Below, piece after piece: positions 43,210 to 49,730 of a stretch of DNA of 64,000 bases. Every line of letters starts with the position of its first letter. The first letter of the stretch is position 1. Both the position numbers and the translations under genes were made by a program. Source of the stretch: Niabella pedocola. GTDB taxonomy: Bacteria; Bacteroidota; Bacteroidia; Chitinophagales; Chitinophagaceae. The stretch is taken from assembly GCF_021044425.1 (NCBI RefSeq), contig NZ_JAJNEC010000008.1, positions 1 to 64,000 of the forward strand, read 5' to 3'. The notes under the pieces are model-generated. The model saw only the letters and a list, made by a program, of their open reading frames with translations, had not been told where the DNA came from and searched no databases.

Positions 43210-44235
43210 TTATATACTGGTTAATGTGGCGCCACCTGTAACTACTGTAAGCTGGTGCTTTGTACCGCAGCGCAATGCATAGTTATTGACCTGGTGCCCT
43301 ACCGGAAAATCAAAACAGACCGGATAACGATACTCCTTTGTTTTTTCCAGTACGATATCATAAATATTTTTCCCGAACTGTTCATCGAGCGGGTCCTGCT
43401 TGATCTTCATACCACCCACGATCAAACCCGCCAGGCGCGCCAGTTTGCCGGTGCGTTTCAGGTTCCAGAACATCCGGTCGATACTGTACAGGTATTCGCC
43501 CGTATCCTCCACAAACAGGATCTTTCCATCGGTATTCATATCGGAGGCTGATCCGGCAAGGGTTTCAAGGGTTTTAAGATTTCCGCCCACCAGGATGCCG
43601 GTAGCTGTTCCCGGCCGGTTGAGACTGTTAAACGCTTCCGCGGTATAGCTCATGCGTTCCCCGGTAAGTGCTTTCCGGATGGATTCGATCGTATCTTTTT
43701 GCAATGGGTCTGCGGTATCCCATACATCGGGAAAGCTGTTGCACATTTTTGAATGGATGGTTGCTATGCCAAAATTCCGCTGGATATGTGCATGCAGTAC
43801 CGTGATATCACTAAACCCGATCACCCATTTCGGATGCGCCTTAAACCGGTCCCAGTTAAGGCCGTCTACGATCCGTACCGATCCATAGCCTCCGCGGGCA
43901 CACATGATGGCCTTTACCTGCGGATCATCCAGCATCTTTTGAAGGTCATCCAACCGTTCCGCATCCGTTCCTCCGAATGTAAAGTCCCGTTTACCGATGG
44001 TGTAGCCCAACCGTATCTTGAATCCCCATTGCTGCATCAGCGTGGCAGCCGGAATGATCCCTTCCCGCAGTACAAACCCGGCCGGCGAAGTAATACCGAT
44101 CATATCCCCCGGTTTCAGATAAGGCGGAATCATTTCTTTGCTATCTGCGGTTGATACATGAGCCCGCGCTATTGCCGGCATTCCTGCTGCAGCCAACAGG
44201 GTCATTGATGATTGAACAAAGGTTTTACGGTTCAT
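43210..44235 (-). CDS. LD-carboxypeptidase, S66 family (exported copy)
   Basis: The 341-residue paralogue of the following gene has the catalytic set Ser in IGFSDITVLHAH, Glu in LFVEDTGEYLYSIDRM and His in FPVGHQVNNYALRCG. It also has an N-terminal signal peptide (MNRKTFVQSSMTLLAAAGMP). It would act in the periplasm on peptidoglycan or muropeptides, while its partner acts inside the cell. The two proteins align over their whole length, so they arose by duplication. MNRKTF is the natural start because the signal peptide begins there. Confidence 0.9.
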   Translation of the reverse strand: MNRKTFVQSSMTLLAAAGMPAIARAHVSTADSKEMIPPYLKPGDMIGITSPAGFVLREGIIPAATLMQQWGFKIRLGYTIGKRDFTFGGTDAERLDDLQKMLDDPQVKAIMCARGGYGSVRIVDGLNWDRFKAHPKWVIGFSDITVLHAHIQRNFGIATIHSKMCNSFPDVWDTADPLQKDTIESIRKALTGERMSYTAEAFNSLNRPGTATGILVGGNLKTLETLAGSASDMNTDGKILFVEDTGEYLYSIDRMFWNLKRTGKLARLAGLIVGGMKIKQDPLDEQFGKNIYDIVLEKTKEYRYPVCFDFPVGHQVNNYALRCGTKHQLTVVTGGATLTSI

Positions 44236-44303
44236 GACTGCTAAGATAGGGTTGGGAGGCTACATTCTAAATACAAAATTTCAAATTCCGGATATCATTA
44301 CGG

Positions 44304-44386
44304 GTTTCAGCCTTTAGTTATCAGCGGCCAGATTTGAGAATTGAGAATTGAGAATCGAGATTTGAGATTTGAGATTTGAGATTTTT
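44304..44386. repeat. Heptanucleotide tandem array, CAG then GATTTGA/GAATTGA type
   Basis: Twelve heptads in continuous phase: GTTTCAG, CCTTTAG, TTATCAG, CGGCCAG-like, then GATTTGA, GAATTGA twice, GAATCGA, GATTTGA three times, and a decayed end. Two heptad families adjoin without a phase break. The stretch lies in a 560-bp region that holds no gene. Confidence 0.8.
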
Positions 44387-44424
44387 AGGTCCGGACTTCC
44401 GGTGGCAAACCGGGGTTGATCTTG

Positions 44425-44488
44425 CTGTCAGCTATCAGCTGTCAGTTTTCAGCTATCCGCATTCAGATGATGCCGTAAAGGGATCGGG
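44425..44488. repeat. Heptanucleotide tandem array, NNNTCAG type
   Basis: CTGTCAG, CTATCAG, CTGTCAG, TTTTCAG, CTATCCG, CATTCAG, ATGATGC, CGTAAAG, GGATCGG. The last three units recur at 35898-35918 and 44666-44686. Confidence 0.8.
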
Positions 44489-44644
44489 AATCTGACCTGA
44501 AACGTTAAACACAAAATCCGGAACTTTTTTTATAGGTCTTCAGAGGGCTGTTATCGACCGGTAGCATTGGGAATCGAAGATCCGGCACAGCGCCAGGAAT
44601 CGTAATCAGCCTGAAACGTTGAACATGCAACCTCGAACGGTTTT

Positions 44645-44795
44645 CTGTCAGCTATCCGTTTTCAGATGATGCCGTAAAGGGATCGGAAATGTGACCTGAA
44701 ACGTTAAACATGCAACCAGGAACGGTGCTTCTACGAGTCATCAGCCATTCGTTTTCAGATAAGATAGTGAAGTGATAAAGCATTCAACCTGAACC
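44645..44795. repeat. Heptad-phased region between arrays and symporter gene
   Basis: CTGTCAG, CTATCCG, TTTTCAG, ATGATGC, CGTAAAG, GGATCGG, followed by ACCTGAA/ACGTTAA-type units, a second TCATCAG, CCATTCG, TTTTCAG run at 44738-44758, and CCTGAAC, CTTAAAC, CTGGAAC units up to the symporter stop. Phase is mostly kept over about 500 bp. Confidence 0.6.
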
Positions 44796-46028
44796 TTAAA
44801 CCTGGAACTTCTCCCCCGTAATCCGCGTCACTACCATAGCTGCTACCGTATTTCCGGTTGCATTCAAAACAGTGGCCAGCGGATCTACGAGGGTACCAAT
44901 AATCATCACGGCGGGTATCGCTTCTGTGGGCAGGTGATAGGCCGAAATCATCAGCAACTCGCCGATGTATCCGCCATTCGGGATGCCCCCTTCCACCATA
45001 CTGCAAAGGATGGTAATGCCCAGGGCGAGCAAAAGGTTCTGCGGATCAAAAAAATTCCAGCCCAACATCTGGAATACCACATAAATTTTTACAATGGCCG
45101 AAATCGAAGAACCGTTCTTATGCAGGGTGGTACCCAGCGGAATTACCACATTGGCGATGGATGCGGGAATGCCGATACGATCGGCTGCAACCAGGTTGGC
45201 CGGCATCGTAGCCAGGCTGCTGCAGGTACTTACAGCAGTTAGTGATGGTATGATATTGTTTTTCCAAAACAGCCGTATTCCCTTGCGGCCATTGGCCATA
45301 AAGGCGTATAATGTAAAAAAGATAAAAAAGTACAGTACCCCGGTTCCATAGTACAAGGCCATCGGCTTTGCATAAAACCCGAATAACTGCGGCCCCAGAT
45401 CGGCCGCCTGGTAAGCAATATAAGCCCCCAGCCCTACCGGTGCACCTTTCATGATCAGCAGCAACAGGTTCTTCATGACCTCATTTGCCGCTACCAGAAA
45501 ATCGTAAAATGGCCTGGCTACGGTACCTGATTTACGAACCGCAGTGCCCAGCAACAACGCAAACACGAGCAATGCCAGCATGTTTTGCCTGGACAACAGT
45601 TGGTAAAACTCCCCTACAGTAAAAAAGGAAACGAGGCGCTCACCCCAGGTTTTATGATCGCCTTCGGCAACCGCGGTAACAGCCCCCTGCCCGGCAGGAG
45701 ATATAGCCAGGGGAAACAGCCATGCCATCAATATGGTAAACAGTGCAGCCAGCACGACAAAGCCCAGGAAGGTAAGCGCCATGGCTCCTAACACACGCCC
45801 CAGCCGGCTCTTCTGCTCAATAGCGGCAACCGATATTGCAATGGCAAAAAAAACCAGGGGTACCACCGTTACAAAAAGCAGGTTCAGAAATACATCTCCC
45901 AGGGGTTTAAGGGCCACCACCGACCCGGGAAAGAAAATACCGATAAGCCCGCCGGCCAGCATACCTGCCAATAGCAGTATAATACCGGAATAGCTGGTCC
46001 ATAACTGTTGCCTGGAAAATTTTGTCAT
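44796..46028 (-). CDS. Cation:dicarboxylate/amino acid symporter (DAACS family)
   Basis: The 410-residue inner-membrane protein has the glutamate-transporter fold: eight helices plus hairpins. The first re-entrant hairpin shows the serine-rich TAVSTCSSLATMPANL (about 262-277). The helix usually bearing NMDGT reads PLGTTLHKNGSSISAI, and the last hairpin is GGIPNGGYIGELLMISA with NATGN in the final helix. The altered motif points to a divergent subgroup with unknown substrate, plausibly a C4-dicarboxylate or amino acid with H+ or Na+. It stands alone, preceded by a CTAT-AAAA-ATAG palindrome near 46044. Confidence 0.88.
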   Translation of the reverse strand: MTKFSRQQLWTSYSGIILLLAGMLAGGLIGIFFPGSVVALKPLGDVFLNLLFVTVVPLVFFAIAISVAAIEQKSRLGRVLGAMALTFLGFVVLAALFTILMAWLFPLAISPAGQGAVTAVAEGDHKTWGERLVSFFTVGEFYQLLSRQNMLALLVFALLLGTAVRKSGTVARPFYDFLVAANEVMKNLLLLIMKGAPVGLGAYIAYQAADLGPQLFGFYAKPMALYYGTGVLYFFIFFTLYAFMANGRKGIRLFWKNNIIPSLTAVSTCSSLATMPANLVAADRIGIPASIANVVIPLGTTLHKNGSSISAIVKIYVVFQMLGWNFFDPQNLLLALGITILCSMVEGGIPNGGYIGELLMISAYHLPTEAIPAVMIIGTLVDPLATVLNATGNTVAAMVVTRITGEKFQV

Positions 46029-46408
46029 AACACGGATCTGTATCTATAAAAATAGAAAAAATCGGGATCACTGCCCGGATCTTTCCGGAGAGATTCCTAA
46101 AATAGCCGGGCGCCGTTATACAGTCCTCCTCAATACCAGGTATCACTGCCGGGCCAAACCATTTCCCCTAGCGTGGTTCAGAACACGTCTTAAACCTGAT
46201 CGTACAGGGTCGTAAAAAGAATTCTTCTGAGGAAGCAAAGTTCCGGCCGCTTACCTGTATTTCATATACTGTACGGATTTCAGATCCAACCGGAGAGTAA
46301 ATACTGTATACGCCTGAGATTATTCATCCTATCGGCCTATCCCTGCGGGTTCTCTTGCCGCTGGTGCTTTTCGTAAAGCAACCATAAAGAACAATTGAAT
46401 AAAATCCG
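46029..46408. other. Intergenic region, little recognised
   Basis: About 380 bp between divergent genes. Apart from the small palindrome CTATAAAAATAG (46044-46055) before the symporter start, nothing stands out. Confidence 0.35.
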
Positions 46409-46529
46409 TACCTTTGCCATTCACCAATTGTTTCTCAATAAGCACATGTAATCGATTCTTTCGTTTAAGATCATAAGAACGGGCCCTCCGCGGGAGCAGC
46501 CTCTTTATTCCATCCTTAAAGAAAGAAAC
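46409..46529 (+). promoter_or_regulatory. Promoter and leader of the ABC-F gene
   Basis: TACCTTTG (46409-46416) matches the -7 consensus; the leader is then about 105 nt. It contains a minimal start-stop unit ATGTAA (46446-46451) and a short GC-rich self-complementary stretch GGGCCCTCCGCGGGAG (46481-46495). Antibiotic-resistance ABC-F genes are often controlled by leader attenuation, so the length is noteworthy. Confidence 0.45.
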
Positions 46530-48122
46530 ATGTTGACGCTTCAAAACCTATCCTACGTCCATCCGGACAAAGAACCACTGTTCAGTAATATCCATCTCAC
46601 CGTAAACCGGGGTGATAAAATCGCATTAACGGGCAACAATGGCGCGGGCAAATCGACCCTGCTACGGGTGATCGCCGGCCAGCTGCCTCCATCGGGCGGA
46701 CAAATTTACGCCGAGGTTCCGCCCTACTATGTTCCACAGGCATTCGGACAGTATGATCATTTCACCATTGCACAGGCCCTGGGTATCGAAAAAAAATGGA
46801 ATGCCCTGCGGGAGATCCTGGATGGAAAAGCTTCGGAAGAATATTTTACCGCGCTCGATGATGACTGGACAATTGAAGAACGGAGCCGCGAAGCCCTGCA
46901 GCACTGGCAACTGGAAGAACCCGATCTTTCACGGCGGCTGTGCACACTGAGCGGCGGTCAGAAGACCAAACTGTTCCTGGCGGGAATGACCATTCACCGT
47001 TCCGGCATCCTGCTGCTGGATGAACCGAGTAATCACCTCGACATCGCCGGCAGGCAGCAGTTATATCAATTTATTGAATCCGCCCCGGCAACCATCCTCC
47101 TTGTAAGTCACGACCGGAAGCTGCTGAACCGTTTACAAACCGTATGCGAACTGGATAAACGTGGCTTAACCGCGTATGGCGGCAATTACGACTTTTATAT
47201 TACCCAGAAACAAGCCGAACAACAAGCCCTGAGCCAGGATATTCAAAGCAAGGAGAAAGCGCTCCGCAAGGCAAAAGAGAAGGAACGCGAAACCATGGAA
47301 CGCCAGCAAAAACTGGATGCACGGGGGAAAGGCAAACAGGAAAAAGCCGGGGTGGCCCGCATTATGATGAATACGCTCCGGAACAATGCGGAGCACAGTA
47401 CTGCCAGAACAAAACAGGTACACGCCGAAAAGATCGGTGGCATTTCGCAGGAACTGCAGGAGCTGCGTGCAGCCTTGCCCGATATTGATAAAATGAAATT
47501 TGGTTTTGAGCACTCCGCTTTACACAAGGGAAAGATCCTTTTTTCCGCATCGGGGATCAACTACAATTATGGCGCGCGCCCGCTGTGGAAGAAGCCGTTA
47601 ACCCTTCAGATCAGCAGCGGAGAACGGATTGCGTTAAAAGGACAGAACGGATCCGGCAAAACCACGCTGATCCGGCTGATCACCGGGGTGCTTGCACCCC
47701 GTGCCGGCACCGTTCAAAGAACAGAAAGCTCATCTGTTTACATCGACCAAGATTATTCCCTTGTGAACAACGATCGCAGTGTTTATGAGCAGGCCCAACG
47801 GTTTAACACAGGCGCTCTGCAGGAGCACGAGATCAAGATCCGGCTCAGCAGGTTTTTGTTCACCTCCGAATACTGGAATAAATCCTGTAACCGGCTAAGC
47901 GGCGGGGAACGGATGCGGCTCCTGCTCTGCTGCCTTACCATCAGCAGTCAGGCACCCGATATCATTATCCTGGATGAGCCGACGAATAACCTGGATATAC
48001 AAAACATCGGGATACTGACCGCCGCCGTGAATGCGTACGAGGGTACATTGATCGTGGTATCACATGATGAAGATTTCCTCGAACAGGTTCATATCGGAAG
48101 ATCAATACTATTGGTCTCCTGA
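46530..48122 (+). CDS. ABC-F family ATPase
   Basis: The 530-residue protein has two ATPase domains and no membrane helices. First domain: Walker A GNNGAGKST (about 36), signature LSGGQKTK (about 143), and LLLDEPSNHLD. Second: GQNGSGKTT (about 373), LSGGERMR (about 457), and IILDEPTNNLD. The linker (about 225-310) is highly charged and helical, as in ribosome-binding ABC-F proteins. These act on the ribosomal E site as translation factors or antibiotic-resistance protectors. The linker is longer than in simple housekeeping types, so a protector is possible but not shown. The end overlaps the convergent tautomerase gene by 15 bp. Confidence 0.9.
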   Translation: MLTLQNLSYVHPDKEPLFSNIHLTVNRGDKIALTGNNGAGKSTLLRVIAGQLPPSGGQIYAEVPPYYVPQAFGQYDHFTIAQALGIEKKWNALREILDGKASEEYFTALDDDWTIEERSREALQHWQLEEPDLSRRLCTLSGGQKTKLFLAGMTIHRSGILLLDEPSNHLDIAGRQQLYQFIESAPATILLVSHDRKLLNRLQTVCELDKRGLTAYGGNYDFYITQKQAEQQALSQDIQSKEKALRKAKEKERETMERQQKLDARGKGKQEKAGVARIMMNTLRNNAEHSTARTKQVHAEKIGGISQELQELRAALPDIDKMKFGFEHSALHKGKILFSASGINYNYGARPLWKKPLTLQISSGERIALKGQNGSGKTTLIRLITGVLAPRAGTVQRTESSSVYIDQDYSLVNNDRSVYEQAQRFNTGALQEHEIKIRLSRFLFTSEYWNKSCNRLSGGERMRLLLCCLTISSQAPDIIILDEPTNNLDIQNIGILTAAVNAYEGTLIVVSHDEDFLEQVHIGRSILLVS

Positions 48123-48323
48123 AGCGACTTCCTTTTCCCGGTAATCGGATGTAAGCATTCCTGAAAATCCCCAGTTGTCGGCCTCAATTTCCTGGATCAC
48201 GATATGGATATGTTCCGGCTTTTTTCCTAAAACAAGGACCAGCGTTTTGGTAAACTGCTGTATGATCTGTTCCTTCTGATCCCGGGATATTGCCGGGGTT
48301 ACCTGTAAATTAATATATGGCAT
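48108..48323 (-). CDS. 4-oxalocrotonate tautomerase family protein
   Basis: The 71-residue product begins M-PYINLQVTPAISRDQKEQI. Removal of Met exposes Pro1, the catalytic base of this superfamily, which decides the start; the frame itself is open 14 codons farther. The remaining sequence (LVLGKKPEHIHIVIQEIEAD) matches small homo-hexameric tautomerases. Physiological substrate unknown. It is convergent with the ABC-F gene, and their 3' ends overlap by 15 bp. A pyrimidine-dimer glycosylase gene lies upstream on the same strand. Confidence 0.88.
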   Translation of the reverse strand: MPYINLQVTPAISRDQKEQIIQQFTKTLVLVLGKKPEHIHIVIQEIEADNWGFSGMLTSDYREKEVASGDQ

Positions 48324-48395
48324 AATAAAATTGATATCTTCTGCTGCAGTACTTAAAACGCACACAAAACTTCATGGAACCACGGCTGCAAGGTG

Positions 48396-48824
48396 CTAAA
48401 TAATCTCCCAGTCTTCGATATCCCCCGGCACTACTTCAAACAGCCGGTTTACTTCGATATCCCCGCAGTGCTGAAGCTGTTTGAATTTTCCGGGATCCCT
48501 GATTTCTAATTTTTTCAGCAAATGCCGGAACTCGTAATGCAGTTGTCCTTCCTGTACTGTTATGCGAACCTTTGAAGACGCGCGGCCGATCTTTGTTTGA
48601 TCGAACCGGTATCCCCTGCTTAACGCCTCTTCATATATAATCGTAAGGTATGCATTAATGGCCCCTACCGGTTGTTTCAGGCTTTTAAAGCGGTTGAGTT
48701 GCGGATGGTTTTTGTAGCCCACCGTACGCCCCTCCAATACGTGTTTAGCGAGAAGGGTTTCCCGCCACAATGCTACCATTCCTTTTGCATCCAGGTATTT
48801 AGGATGTAATGACCAGATCCGCAT
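48396..48824 (-). CDS. Pyrimidine dimer DNA glycosylase family protein
   Basis: The 142-residue protein matches the Pyr_excise (PF03013) family: MRIWSLHPKYLDAKGMVALW (1-20), LLAKHVLEGRTVGYKNHPQL and INAYLTIIYEEALSRGY. The family is related to the T4 endonuclease V type of UV-damage enzymes, though many bacterial members are uncharacterised. Length is complete. It has its own promoter 38-45 bp before the start and may also read through to the tautomerase gene. Confidence 0.85.
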   Translation of the reverse strand: MRIWSLHPKYLDAKGMVALWRETLLAKHVLEGRTVGYKNHPQLNRFKSLKQPVGAINAYLTIIYEEALSRGYRFDQTKIGRASSKVRITVQEGQLHYEFRHLLKKLEIRDPGKFKQLQHCGDIEVNRLFEVVPGDIEDWEII

Positions 48825-48861
48825 ACTTTAATATTTAGGCCCGGACAGACCGGATTCCCCG

Positions 48862-48869
48862 CAAATATA
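48862..48869 (-). promoter_or_regulatory. Promoter -7 element of the glycosylase gene
   Basis: TATATTTG on the minus strand matches TAnnTTTG and gives a leader of about 30 nt. Confidence 0.5.
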
Positions 48870-48996
48870 AGTTACCCGCAGCCCCGATCGTGGTGGCGCC
48901 TCAATGCAACTATTTTTTTTAAATGCCCCCGCGATCCGGATAAAAAAAATATTCCCTTTCCTAATAAAAATTATTATTTATATATGAAAATTTTCG

Positions 48997-49061
48997 TACC
49001 TTTAGCCCAGTGTTTTTCATAGGTTAGCAACGGCCAGCTCTTTTTAGGGCAGGCCTTTTTT
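48997..49061 (+). ncRNA. Candidate short terminated transcript
   Basis: The -7-like TACCTTTA (48997-49004, one mismatch) is followed about 28 nt later by a strong stem. GGCCAGCTC pairs with GGGCAGGCC (49032-49055, one A-A mismatch and a 6-nt loop) and is followed by TTTTTT. There is no gene upstream on the plus strand within 870 bp that would need this terminator other than the ABC-F gene, which already overlaps the next genes. A small RNA of about 50 nt, or a late ABC-F terminator, are the two readings. Confidence 0.35.
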
Positions 49062-49162
49062 ATATCTGATTGATTTTAATACATTTATAAAACGCATTGA
49101 GCATTTACTCAGCACCCGGCCCTTCAAACAACCTTGGTTTCCGGAAACAGTATAACTGTTCC

Positions 49163-49486
49163 TTATTTTTTCTTTTTTAAAATTTCGTTGTAGGCAGATA
49201 ACAATGCTTCTGTTACCAGTTCAATGGCAACCCCGTTTAGCTCAAACGTAGTAGCGCCTTTTTCGCCCCATTTATTGGGAACCGGATAAATATGTTTTGC
49301 GTCCATCTGGCAAAAGAGGGCCTGCTCTTTCGTACTTAAAAAAATATTGGCCGTATTATCTTTATCAAGATACGTCGCGAACATCCGCTTACCCGTTACC
49401 TTAAAACCGGTACGGTCGAAATGTGGCCGGGCTTCTGTTCCCGGAAAGGAAAGCGCCAGTGCTGTAAATACTTTTTCAGTGATCAT
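49163..49486 (-). CDS. MmcQ/YjbR (DUF419) family protein
   Basis: The 107-residue protein has the YjbR fold, a double-wing DNA-binding-like structure: LALSFPGTEARPHFDRTGFK (about 11-30), KRMFATYLDKDNTANIFLS, and a C-terminal helix ending in a Lys run. Function of the family is unsettled. Length is complete. It sits alone on the minus strand, divergent from the TonB-dependent receptor. Confidence 0.88.
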   Translation of the reverse strand: MITEKVFTALALSFPGTEARPHFDRTGFKVTGKRMFATYLDKDNTANIFLSTKEQALFCQMDAKHIYPVPNKWGEKGATTFELNGVAIELVTEALLSAYNEILKKKK

Positions 49487-49730
49487 GGTATGCGTTTGAC
49501 AGTTTACTTCATTGCTTAGGTAACGCGCAACACCGGGACACTGTTACAGTTACCCGGATTTATTTCAACAGTATCCCGCGAGGGATGCATTAGCTGTGAT
49601 GCCGGGATTTGAAAATACAAAACTTTTCCAAGCTTTCTCGAAGATGTATGGCTATTGTTTCGCAGCAATAAGTGCTTATATTTATGCCCTCTTATTGATC
49701 CGTTCCTCAATTAAACGCATCCTCGTAACA

